Of a stretch of 64,000 nucleotides of DNA, positions 11,667-23,654 are shown piece after piece (position 1 is the stretch's first letter; each line of letters begins with the position of its first letter). The position numbers and the translations under genes were made by a program. This stretch comes from Candolleomyces eurysporus (Eukaryota; Basidiomycota; Agaricomycetes; Agaricales; Psathyrellaceae). The stretch spans positions 248,001-312,000 of the forward strand of contig JANBPK010000809.1 of NCBI GenBank assembly GCA_027579435.1, in the 5' to 3' direction. The notes beneath the pieces were generated by a model that saw only the letters and a list, made by a program, of their open reading frames with translations, ran no database searches and was not told the DNA's origin.

Positions 11667-12723
11667 ATGCCTGCTACTCGTTCGACGTCGGGGGCTCTCA
11701 AGCACCCCCCACCCATCCGGAAAGCCTCCTCTCGCAGTACCGTCGAACCTCGCTCCGGTCCAAATCAATCTTCAAGTTCCTCATTATTACTGAGTGTAGA
11801 GGCCACGTCCCCGATGCCTCTCCGTCAGCAGACGTCGACAAAGAAAGTAAAGGCAAAAACGCCAATTCCTGCAACTCAAGAAGTCATAGAAATCTCCTCC
11901 GATGAGGATGACACGCCGCTNCCCCCCTCGTAGGGTGAGCCCAACGGGAGCCAGTACTTCGGATCTGAGAAGAGAAGTCAGGAAACTCAAAGATGTAAGT
12001 TCTCCGGTTCGACTATTTTAGAGTCCTGGGTGGCTCACATCGGTCCCCTTCCCTAGGCTAACTCAACCTACCAATTCCAATTGAGGAGCCTCGAGAAGGA
12101 ACTGGAGACCCAGAAGGAGAAAACCAGATCATTAGAAATTCAGAAACATGCCACGAGGGGTGTCAACAAGGTCGTATTGGTATGCTATTTTTGATGCCAA
12201 CCCTACCTCGCAATTACGCTAACGTACTGACAGGACTTTTCCGAGTTGGAGGACACCATCTCTTGCAACATCTGCAGCCATGTTATGCTTGTGCCTTACA
12301 TGTGAGATCCGTCCATCGCCTCCCCTTGACCACGTTGCTTAAAGCGTTCCTCTCAGACTTCCAGGCTGCGGGCATACGTTTTGCCAAAAATGTTTATGCG
12401 AGTGGTTTGACACCACACTGCGAAACTTCCTTGTTACACACCCACACTATAATCCCAACAACCCAATGCCTGGGTTGACCAATCTGGCTGCGTACATTCT
12501 CAACAACCCCGCTTTCGCAAACCACCCGGGTCTTGTGAATCAGCTCCCAGCGCAGCCCCAGTATACCTGCCCGGAATGCCGGGCATCCGTGAAGACTCGA
12601 CCCGTCGAGAACTTTGCAATGAAGCACTTTGTAAGGTTGTCCGTCGAAGCAAAGGACGGTCACCCGCCTCCAACACCTGCAAGACATCGAGGCTCACCTT
12701 GGGACGGCTTCTTCCCCCAGTAA
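11667..12723 (+). CDS. RING-finger protein (putative E3 ubiquitin ligase)
   Basis: Serine/basic-rich N-terminus with a SUMO-interaction-like stretch (EVIEISSDEDD), then a coiled-coil segment (LRREVRKLKD then QLRSLEKELETQKEKTRSLE), then a C3HC4 RING: CNIC, CGHTFCQKC and CPEC. The loop between the sixth and seventh ligands is 58 residues long. Four exons. Deleting the N at 11921 (before six C) keeps the frame through PLPPRRVSPTGAST to the donor; keeping it gives an immediate stop, so it is probably a spurious base. SIM plus RING hints at a SUMO-targeted or nuclear ubiquitin ligase, but that is inference. Confidence 0.75.
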
Positions 12724-12937
12724 AGCGCTTCATTGCTTTTACCCCAACCCCTCCCCAACAAACGTTAACTGTTGGGTTATACTACTATGCGACAATTATG
12801 CGAGTAGCTTGTACACTAATCATTGCAACCTGTGCAAAGGGTAATCACACTATGTACATTATACGATACACAGCGATATTCCTATTACTACCTTACATGC
12901 AATATAGTATCCCAGTGTCATGACTCGCGTGACTCCA

Positions 12938-15900
12938 TTATTTCTTCCTTAAACCAGACCTCGTCTTCTGAGCTGTAGTGGTCTTTGACCCAGTCTGCGA
13001 CGTCCTGGGGCGTTTCGACGCTCCGGGTCCGTCGTTGGGTACCGGTCCCTCCACAATCTCTATTTCGTCATCGTCATCATCCTCAACAGCCGTCTTTCTC
13101 TTCGAGGTACTCGGCTTCCTCGATGCTACAGTCGACATGCTATCGACATCCATTGTTTCTCCCATCGTCGAATTCGAAAGTCGATGATAAGTGCCAGTGC
13201 CAGATGCTTGGCTTGGACTATGGTGCTTCCTAGAGGAGCCCCGGCCAGAGGAACGGGACACGATAGACGCAGCTGGAGAACCTTTGGGCGTCGATTTACC
13301 CTCGCTTTTCACCGGATTGGGATAGAATTGACGAGGCGCTTGTTGATGAGGGTCTCCTTCGATCTTCATACGCTGGATATGGTTCGTAACAGGATCCACA
13401 TTCACAGGCACCCTCGTCTCCCGCCAATCCCTTGCAAAAACGCTTTCCGACGCCAGGCCGTCCTCGAATGAGCGCAAATCGTCTTCCACTCGAGGGTCGT
13501 CGACGGATCGGACTAGGTTCCGAACGATGCTTTCTCCTGTCAGGCGAGCACCGAAGGTTTCCAGGGAGATTGACCCAGAGTTCCTGATTGAGTCTTTCGT
13601 CTCGAACCTTTCTCTGTCGTTCTCGTCGCTTGCATTCGGTTCTCCCAAGTACTCCACCCATTCCCATGGACGGTTGGCAACGGGAGCTCCAAGAACAAGG
13701 CTCCCTTGGGGATCCCGATACGAATGTACGAGGTTAGACACGATGCTGGAAGGGGGATTTCGGGTGATGATGGTTAGTATTTGTTTCTTGTATTCTGAGG
13801 GCATTGCGGATGGTAAAGAGGTGATCGGCATTTCGGGGTAGTACCGGAACGGGTCGATGGAGAGGCCCCTCTGGTCCATGGGTATCTCTAATATGGCGGA
13901 CTGTCAGCGGGTGGAGCAAGGATTGGATGATCACTGAGTACGCACCATCATAAATAAACATTAGGGTATCAAATAGTAGGGGGTATACGGTTTCATCGAT
14001 ATTCTCGCCGCTTCCATAGTGCTTAAGAGATGTCAGCAGATACAGGGTAATTGATACTCATAACACTCACTAGGACAAGGCGAAAGGTTGCGTTTGAAAT
14101 GCTCTGGCCGACTTCCTTCATGACCAGCGAGGAAGAGTTATCACGGAAATTGAGAATAAACTGAAGGAGACGCGCGAGTAGGATGAGATTCGTCTTGTGT
14201 TCGTCCGATGGCTTGTTGTGAGTAATTAGAGCTCCTAGCTCCGTTATCTTCGTGTTCAGTATACGCATGAACTCTTCATGAACAGAGGGATCCAAGGATG
14301 GCAGTGGAGTGGAATGCTCTCTGAAAGGTGTGGTGACGTGAATCAAGATACGGAGGAGCTCTCCGACCCTATTCAAAGTTTTCGCGAAATCGACCCCGTC
14401 AACCTGGACATCCTTTAACACGTCCTTGATGCACGAAAGGCCGGTCTTGACGAACTGAGGAAGAGTTTCTTTAGCGCCGACGCATAAAGGGCTTTATGAT
14501 AAACGCCTACCTTCATCGCGACGGTGGGTTCGGCCCCTCGCGTCATTTCTCCCACAAAATAGGCTTCCTCGGAAGTCTTCGTGTGATGGAAGAGCATGAC
14601 AGTAAGCTTATCCAACGCATTGCTAGCCGCCTCATGTGTAGTTTCTTCGGATAAAGCACGCCCAACTTGTTTGATTTGGAACTGCAACAAAATCGTAGTT
14701 GCCGCGAGCTTCCAAGGGCTCAGAAGCGAGGACACTTCCGGCCAATCATCGGATTGGACATCTAGAAATACTGTTTAAGAAATTGGAATGACGGCCGAAG
14801 AAAGAAAAAACATACCGTCGACAGTATCCCACAATATCAGCTTCAATCCGCTGATAGCTTCCTTCCTCAAGTTGTCGTAGCAGGTGCCCATGAGATATGG
14901 AGAAGCTTCAAAAGCTTCACGAATCACATCAAGATTACGATAGGCCCCTTGCCTGAACCCAGGATCTTGGCAAATGCGGCGTCGCAAACAGGACATGTTT
15001 GATCGGAGGTCGGCGGGCAACTTCTCCAAGTTCTCGAGGTAAATGAGAAGCGGGATGTTCCCCGCCAGTTTGGAGAAATGGGGCTCGTAGTAGACGGCTT
15101 GCCTTCGCGTACGTATGCGTTGCATGTCGAACAGGTGTTGGGTGCCCGCTATGCCGCTCTGGTCGTCCTGCAGCAACAGTTCCTTGCAGAGGTTGTTGAC
15201 AGCGTTCAAGTAGGCTAATTGGGGGGCACCTATTGAATTAAAGGTAGACACCGAATTCCAAGCCGGGTACACGAGGCCATGAAGAATGGTCGTGGTCTTC
15301 AACGCCCCTTGAACCACGAGATGGAAGAGCATCCTTTCCAGTATGCCCCAAGTTTCTGGGTTCAAGGTTGGCAGCTGGCTCGGGCCAGACTCGTTAAACC
15401 ATTGAAGAATACATTCATCAAGCCCATTTGGTAGATGCTGATCAATTTGCCAGAGGAAGTTGCTGTAGCGGAGGGCAACGGCGCTCCGAGCCTCGCTATC
15501 AGAGATCGTCGAAGAAATTCGTTGAAAACTCGTTAAAGTGTTGCTCCAAGCCTTCGTTGCCCAATTTGACGACATTCGATACTTGATCCACAAGCCGTCA
15601 GCAATCGTAGATGGAGCATTGAGATCTGAAGTTTCGTGAAGATTCATTATTTCTGGGAGGATGTCAGGAACCACATCCACGTGGTCACCGACGGGTCGAA
15701 GCGCCTAAAGAGTAGTGAGAACAGCGCCTAGAAACAGGGCCCAACGACTTACAGTCATGAACGCCGTAATGTCGGACATTATTTGATTCCGGGATCCCTC
15801 CGCCAAATGCCTGCCATTATCAAATTCCACTAGAAGCCCGAGCAAAGGGCGAGATTGCAGCCCCCGGGCTTTCCAGTGTTGATATGCAATGTCAAGAGCG

Positions 15901-18708
15901 CTGACTATGGCAGGAATTGCATCCATGCATGGCCAGATGGCAGCATAACGGTGGAGTACATCTACCACACTGACCATCGTTTCTGAATCAAAGGCATTGC
16001 GAAGCATGCACAAAGTCAACTGTAGACATTGTGAGATTGGTTTCATCTTCAAAAATCCTACACTTACGTCGAGTATGGAGCTGAAGCACTTTGCGTAGTC
16101 CATTAATTCCACAGATATCTTGTAAGATTTTACTAGGTCTGATCGCTGTTCATGTTCATCCGTTTTGACCCTGTTCGGGATAAGAACCATCACCGTAAGC
16201 AGTCATAACAACCCACGTACCCTGGAACGACGTTCTCGAAGGTGGGCAATAACCACTGCTTGAACGTTCGCACTTGTTCATGACGAGATGCTGTGATGAA
16301 TGTCTTGCATTCATTCAGCAAATCAGCAGCTGACGTCCATGTGTTTGAGCAGGGACCTTTGAACACGGTTCAAAGAACTGCATAAGAAGATCGCAGGGGA
16401 GCATACCTGAAAACAAACCAGGAAGAAGGAGGCGCAGTTCTTTTCGTATTTCTCGCTCGACGATGTCCTCCGGCGTCTCTCTAGCATATACGCCGTGTAA
16501 TGCAAGTTTTCGCTGGTTTATGAGGGACGGGGTTGAATTAAACAAAGGTATCCACCTCAAAAAGTGGTGATGCCGGGATAGGTGCGCCTAGAGAAGCATG
16601 GTAAGAAGCTATATTCTGGCCAAAGGAAAGACAGTTCTTACCTCGCTACATGCCAACCCTGTTTCTCCTCGTGCCACAAGGCGTTGGATATAGTTGGGGT
16701 AGGAAAACAAGTCGTACTTGACCAACCTCCCATACAGCAAGGCCACAGAGCGAATGTTCCCTAGCTCTCCCGCCACCTCCGAATTGTCTAGCCAGGCAAA
16801 TAATTGATCTTGAAGGAAGTTTTCGGGGCTAGTATGTCCACGCCGGGTCGCTCGTTCGCATGCCTTGTCGCGCCAATTCCGAATGAGTGTTACAGCTGCT
16901 ATGGGACGATGGTCACCGTATTGAAGCGGGGTCACGCTCCAAGTAAGGAGCATGTCAAGCTTTTCCGCGAGAGCCATCGAATCGCGATTGTCCTGCTCAA
17001 AGAGACTTAGTGACGAAATATCGGTATCACTGGAGATAGAGTTCAGAAGCTGGGGTACCGTCAATATTGCAAGCGATCAGTGAAGGCCAGGAAGCGTTAC
17101 CTTGACATTCGATACTGCGGCACTCAATTTGGCTGAAACCCTGGCAGGAGGATCACGAAACGAGAGTGCCTCGTTCCTTCTGCGAATATCAGCTAGGGTG
17201 CGTCTTCCAGTTTCACGAAGTTCCCTGAGATTCTTGTCCAAATAACGGTCAAGAATATTCCCTCGTTGGGCGAAATCGGGCGTCAGGGTGCTTTCTATGA
17301 GTGAATTGTGCTGAATCCATAACCGAGGGCTAATGTATGCGTCGGGTATAGCCAAGAACAACCTTTGGAGGACTGATTTCAGCAACGCTTCCGTGTTTAT
17401 CAAAGTCTCGTGGGCAGACGTTGTCGAGATCTTCAAAGATCATTAAGACGCTCTTCGTATAGGTAGAAGGTAAGGAACACGTACCTCTGAGAGTTTGTGT
17501 AAGCTCGCTTCTACCAGCAGCTTGGCCAAGGCAAGGATATTGAAAATATCGTCGAGATATTCGTCCACAAGCCGAGTCACAAATCCAGCTTGAGCTAAGC
17601 TACATGTCTTCATTTGGAGGGTGAGCCAAACAAGAAATGATTTCCTGTCGACAAGACCTTCATGATAGAAAGTTCGCAGAAGCTTGAGGCTGGATAAGAA
17701 TTAGGATAAACGCGTCATGACCAGAACTGTTATATTTACCTGTAAGAAAACCGAGATACCCATCGTTTCTTAGAGTCTTCATCAGAGAGTACGCCTCTGA
17801 ATGTGTGCTTGTAAGTGAGTCCTGGCCGTGGGGCAGTCGGAAGCAAAATAACGTCCAACTGTTTCTTGAGGTAGCTGGTAACAACATTGGCCCATTCGAG
17901 GCTATATTGAGTTGGATTGTACGATGGTTTGTTCCGAAGCCCCGCCTTGGGAAAGGAAGCTCAGTACGTTATTACGCGCAGAAGGGGAAGCTCTTACTGT
18001 CTCGTTGGCACCAAACACACGAAGAAACCATACCGCTCTCGGAATTGCAACAGTATTATCGTGAAGCTGATCGAGCAGGTCGTGGCCTTTGGCACCATGG
18101 GGGACGCTCTTTCCCAATTTGTGCAGGGGTACGTCAGGATTCGCAAGGTCGGCAAACCATGCTTGTCGCTTAGCGTCGTTGAGGGTTACTCTTGTGGGCA
18201 GATGGAAAGAAGAGGACCTGCAAACCTAGTTATAACAATGGGCGAGAACTAAATTGCACGAGACATACGGGATCGAAGGAAGCTGTTCAGTCTTTCTCGT
18301 AAAGACCTCGTTCATCAGCTCTTCAAGTTGAGATAGCGTATCTCCAAGCTTTAGTTTCCCATTTATCATGGCTTGTGCGCTGAACGTTTCAACCTAAATG
18401 TGCAGAGGTCAGGCGGGAGAGTGTGTGCGGAATAGATGCCTAGGCACATACAGCAACTGGCTGGGGAAGCATATACCCGTTCTTAATGTTCGTGGCAGAC
18501 ATAACGTCTTCATCTTGGCCGGGGCGAGGGGGCTGGAATCCGGGATATCCTAGCGAGGATTGTCAACCAAACGATACCAGAAAGCATGCCACTGGGTGCA
18601 CGTACCGAGGTCGCCCTCGCCATGGATTGGGGGCAGCCATGGGGGAGGCTCGGGGTGGTAGATAGGGAGATTGGCTACCGGCTGCTTGTCATTTTTCTTG
18701 TCGGGCAT
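12938..18708 (-). CDS. MED12: Mediator complex subunit 12 (Srb8)
   Basis: Large intron-rich gene for MED12, the subunit that activates CDK8-cyclin C in the Mediator kinase module. The start is diagnostic: YHPEPPPWLPPIHGEGDLG, then after an intron YPGFQPPRPGQDEDVMSATN. Next come the Med12 domain segment PRAVWFLRVFGANET and a long helical body. The last exon (from about 13879) encodes RPWEWVEYLGEP and a Ser/Lys-rich tail with an acidic run and SKRKTAVEDDDDDEIEIVE, probably nuclear-localising. An in-frame ATG at 18774 would lengthen the N-terminus, but it overlaps the start of the divergent DAD2 gene; the ATG at 18708 is preferred. Confidence 0.88.
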
Positions 18709-18764
18709 CGCAGTGGAGGGGTGAAGGAGACATGCGTTGAGGCGAAACTGGGTCCGGGCCGACC

Positions 18765-19302
18765 ATGCCGGCAATCCCAGGTACCGACTCGGAAGCAGAA
18801 GACAGCTTGCAATTAACCTTCAAGTCGATGAGGCCATCCATCGCTGCCAGTCGTGCATCCCATCTTCCCTCTGCAGCCCCCTCTGCGGCTGCAGCTGCAA
18901 AGCTCATAGAGAAGAAAAAGGAGTTTGACGCGGTCTCTGCTCTGGAACGCGCAAGTGCTCTTTATCTTGAGCGAATATCAGCTCTTGCAGACGACTGTGT
19001 CGTCATGGCGGACGCGGGCGAAGGTGTGCTCGGGTAACCGATATTTGACTGGATACTGACGCGCCTTAGCTCATGGTCAGGTCCTTGCCCAGTGGCCACG
19101 AATGTTTGAAATACTTGGCCAATTCCGTGAGCGCGTTTGCCTTGCCTTTGATTGCAGTTTCCTCACAACAACGCCTGCAGTTGCGACGCGTCAACAACTC
19201 GAGGGCGACGAGACACCATCCGACGCGCCAATTGGCGGGGAGCGCCTGGTCCGACTGCCGATTGATGAATTGGAAAAGGAGGCAGAGTCCAAACCCTCGT
19301 GA
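18765..19302 (+). CDS. DAD2: DASH complex subunit DAD2
   Basis: Kinetochore-microtubule coupler subunit specific to fungi. The Dad2 signature ALERASALYLERISALADDC followed by VMADAGEAHGQVLAQWPRMF spans the first intron (about 19029-19072). A second intron of 54 nt (C|GTGAGC to CTGCAG|TT) is likely and preserves frame into the tail RLVRLPIDELEKEAESKPS; retaining it would also stay open. The protein is about 140-160 residues, usual for the family, and acts at kinetochores during mitosis. It is divergent from MED12, with only 56 bp between the two start codons. Confidence 0.85.
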
Positions 19303-19370
19303 ACATTGAACACGGGTATGTAAATTAATCAATGAATGTGTACGCTACGCGTTTCTCGTAGATATATTCT

Positions 19371-22300
19371 TTATGCATCATGTCCACCAGCCCATTCTTC
19401 GTCAGGAGGGTTACGCCTGACCTCCACGACACCTTTCTCATCCATGAACGCGCCAACATCGCTAGCTTCGACTCCAGCACCTCGAAGTTCCTCCGCCAGT
19501 ACGTTACTCAGTCCCAGCACATCTTTGGGGATCCAAATCCAAGGTTGTTCCTGGTATGTCGACGGATGATCGAAGGCATGCTCATCCTCTTGATCTTCAT
19601 CGTTGCACGCGCTATCAGCGTCTGAGGCTGTGACCCGGGGAGCGGCAGCATCAAACGATACTCTGGATTTCTTCGATGCCTTGGATTCTTTGGTATCTTG
19701 ACGGGTGATTTGAGCAGTCCCATCGAAGACGTTATCAAGAACGGCCGTAACCACAACAGCATCTTTCCCTTTGGGGTCGTGTTTGGCAGCATTTGAATCT
19801 CCAGAAATAACCGGCAGAATCTTCTCATTGACCTTCTTCTTGATCCTTCTCCGGACGCTCTTGATGCCTGCAGGGGTAGAGCTTAAGTTGTGTCTACGGC
19901 AGTAACTGAGGTAAACGTACGGTCGCGACTGAAGAGATCGAACTCCTCGTCATCGGAGTCCTTTGCATCAAGTCCTTCTCTGAGCTGCTTCTCCTTCTTG
20001 AGTTTCTTTGCCATCTTCTTGGTTGCCAGAGACATGGGAAGATAATGGGACAAAGCTGAAAAGTTGGTTTGAGGGCGCTATTCTATGGGCAGAGCAAAAA
20101 TTCTTACGATTGAAGCAGTGGGAGATGAAGATGTGCGTGAAGGCGGTGATTACTAGAAGCACGAGCATGAACACGGCTTTGACAATAGCACCAACGCCTT
20201 CGTCGGATGCCTTCAAGAAGAAGAGGCAAGCGAGACACAGGTGCTCGATATAAAGGCCAACAACTGATGTTCTCTCCGTCAGCATAGTTTCGAGTCGAAA
20301 CAAAATAGGGGCGCACAGAGATTATTGACTGCCATAGGGAAGTAAGCTCCACCTGTCTCCTTCTCATCGGGCTGGTCGAACACCTGCACCAGGACTAGGC
20401 AAGTCGTCAGAACAAGGATCTAATGAAACCTAGAGGCAAACGCACGGAATTTCCAGGCGATGTAAAACATCGCGAAAGCTGAAAACCCAAGGTCAGATAC
20501 AGCCATATCAGGAGTCAAAAAGAGACGAACTGATAAAGGCCAAGAGGTTGATCAGTGGTGAAAGCACGCTGTAGGCAAAGGTAATCGTCGCGAGCAACGA
20601 CAATCTTGGTAGGATCACACCAAAGTCTGCCTAGAGGTCGTTCAGCAACTCAATGCCAAGTGGTCAACGTTCAGTCAATCGTACCGCAGGCATCATGAAT
20701 GTGACCTAGATTCTGTAAGGCGCAGGCCGCTAAAGGATGAAAAGTGTGAACATACTTCGTAAGCTTGTCGGGGAGTTCGACCCAAGAACCATTTCTTGAC
20801 AAAGTGGAGCACGAGCGGTGCCAACTGAACCAGAGCACTACCCGCACCAGCCAAACCCTGCGTAACTGGTGGCGCGTCAGTTGCTCGATCATTCTTTTCA
20901 ACCAGCGAGCGACCGTACCCATGTAGGTTAGGAAGAACACAGAGGCGCCCGGGAGCTTGCTTGCAAGCTCTTGGACTGTCTGAGTGGGCTTTTGGATTAT
21001 CTAGCGCACATAATCAGCCGAGCCTCATGGATGCGAAGAAGGTAGCCTACATCCGAAATGGCTATCAATTGGAATGAATCAGTGGTTGCTCGACGAAAGT
21101 TCAATTGTCGCTACCTACCATTGGTGATCCCAGAACTCAAAGTCACGATCAGGAAACCATGACTGTTCGATCTTGGTGAGAATCAGGCCGTTTGGAGGTT
21201 GGCACCACTTACACCAGGAGGAAGAAATAGAATCGACGATAGACACTGACTGATATGAGTGAATAACGGGGTATACACTCATACCATGCAAGGGCTGTTG
21301 AAAGTGTATGGAATGAGATATATTTCGCATCGGAGAAGGAAGGCGTACCTTGAAGGATGAAAGGTAGAACAATGAAAAGGGCCGCCAAAAGCACTGGAGG
21401 AAGAACACCCTCGATGATACCTTGAACGATTTTAGGTGCTACAAAGGACAGTCAGGTAACGTCGTTGGGTTTTATCAAGAGGTATGACTGACTGTTACAA
21501 ACCCATGCCAGCCACCTATGATTTCAGGTGTTCAGCATATTTCCTTCGCCGAAGTGAGAAAGGGACTTACTTCACGTCTGTGCACAGCTCCGATAAGTTA
21601 CTAAGAGTACCGATGAAAGTAACAGGGAAGGCCCAGACTATAATCAGCCCGAAAGTCACAAGCCAGGAAATAAGATATCGCGATTTCATTTCCAATGCAC
21701 CGTCATCCAAATTGTTCCAGACAATATCTTTGGGGTGTGCTTCCAACCACTTCTTGTACATTCTCATGGGCTGATGGAGACAGTCAGGAATCCATAGGAA
21801 TCTTCAGCCATCTGCACTCACTTCATGGTAGCTGAGGCATTGCGACAGGATATGTGCACCCATTTGCAGGTTGCAACGAATGAAGGCACTGCCCATGAAC
21901 TTTCCTTCGACTTGCTCTTTACGCTTCTCCTTGATAGCTTCATTGAGCCTGGCTATTTCGTTCTGGGAGAAGGTCAACAGTTGATCAATCTGTTGAGAAA
22001 GTGGACGAACCTTGCACCATTCGATGGTTTCAACGTTCGAGCCGACGATACCCAGCAATCCTGTTCGATGTCTAGGTCGCTGGGCAACGGGCACCAACTC
22101 GTTCAGAAGATCCATAGACGGCTCGGGCTTGACCAGCTCGAATGCCTCGGCATTCTCCTCATCTTTCCGTTTCCTGTGAGATTTGTTGTGCAATTTGACC
22201 TTCTTCCTCCACGCTGCAGTCGCTTGCACAAGGATCGTAGATGTCGCAGTTTCCAGCCTCTGGCACGCTTCCTGCCTCTGTTCGAAGAGCTCGTTCAACT

Positions 22301-23255
22301 CTCTGCTGTCACGATACATCCAGACTTTATCCACGCCTCCTGGGACGAAGCTGGCAAAGGTCCGAAGGTCGTGTTCTGTCGATAATTCGTCTGGAATCGC
22401 GGTCACGAGAACAGTACGCGACTGTGGAAGTTTCATATGCGATTTGCTGAGAAGGAAGTCATGTCGCAGGTGGACGAAGTATTGGAGTTCGCGGTAAATC
22501 ATGTAAAGAACGAAGGCTGGAAAAACTCTTTGAGTGACAGCAAGAAATGGGTCTCGGAACACAGGTACCAGTCAAGATGTAAACAACGATAATGTGGGCC
22601 GAAAATCGTGTTTGCTCCCGAGGGTCAACGAGACTAGATAACATTGCATATAAGTCATAGCATTTTAAGCACGTCATAAAGGCCTTACTTTGTCCATGAG
22701 ATCCTCTCCAGCCCCTCCAGTTCAGTCTTGATTCCGACAGCGTTGATTGGAACGATTACCGCGAACGTTAAAAGAGTGAAAACAAGGAAAATTATGGCGA
22801 GTAGTTTGATGAATCGAAGAAACATATATCTATCGCGATGTTACAACGAATTGTACGATGCTGGGGTGGGAACACATACGCGTCAAGACCATTCTTCCGA
22901 ATCTGAAGTTGATACTCTTCAGTTGACTTATTTTTTTCCAAAGAACAGATAAAAAGCGTACGATATCTTCGGGAGGCAATTTCAGAGTAGTTGGTAGCCA
23001 TTTCCACGGCCCGTCAGGTAGCTGATCGGCGCGTTTCCTGAGGAGATGGATGTGAGAGGCACTCTCAGCTTGTGACATGGAACGTACTCCGGANGGGGGG
23101 AGGTAGGCTCTAGGCGTATAAATCCTCCATAATCTTTGCTTGAGAACAATAAAGATCCCAAGTTCGACGGCTAGCAGGGCTGCATTGACCGCTAAAGAGG
23201 TCAGGAATGCGGTGGTAGAGTTGGATTGAGATGCCTTCCGGGGGTCGATAGACAT
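19371..23255 (-). CDS. CSC1/OSCA-type calcium-permeable stress-gated channel
   Basis: Polytopic membrane protein (RSN1_7TM family, TMEM63/OSCA homologues) gating cations on osmotic or mechanical stress. N-terminal helix around AFLTSLAVNAALLAVELGIF; then RAYLPPPEKR, DGPWKWLPTTLKLPPEDIV and a second helix. A cytosolic RRM-like domain includes KLPQSRTVLVTAIPDELS, KFMGSAFIRCNLQMGAHIL and a basic KKVKLHNKSHRKRKDEEN insert. The pore region follows with DIVWNNLDDGALEMKSRYL. The C-terminal soluble tail ends EQPWIWIPKDVLGLSNVLAE. Deleting the N at 23094 (beside six G) makes the codon split by the next intron read LPPPEKRAD, so it is an artefact. The start is the ATG at 23255; an in-frame TTG lies just upstream. 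Confidence 0.82.
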
Positions 23256-23654
23256 GGTCAAACGATTGCCCTGAAATTGCTGGGAGAGCGGGCTTTCAAC
23301 TCCCTAGGTCTCTGGGGAATGTCGACTTGGAGAGATAAAGGAATGGAGGGGCAAAGGAACTGAAAGAGGCCACTTGGTGTGGGGTATAAGGCTGGAAATA
23401 AATCTTGGCCACCCGCTGGCAAAGGCTAGCGACTTCCCCGTGTGATTTCAACGTTGATGAGGTGATGTCTATTGCACCCAAGCCTCGAGGTCCCAGACAC
23501 CCCGAGCATTCCAGGTGATCTAGCAATGAGGCTAGGACTGCTGGATGTAGCATGTTCGATAAGGTAAGGTTTCTAGTAGCTCGTTACGGATTGGGCGCTT
23601 TTCGCCTCCTTATGGCATTAAAATACAGCTATGTACATAGATCAAAACACGTCA
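23256..23654. other. Intergenic spacer between CSC1-like and SCYL1-like genes
   Basis: About 400 bp holding the 3' end of the kinase-like gene and the promoter of the channel gene, both on the minus strand. I see no open frame with domain character and no repeat. Confidence 0.4.
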
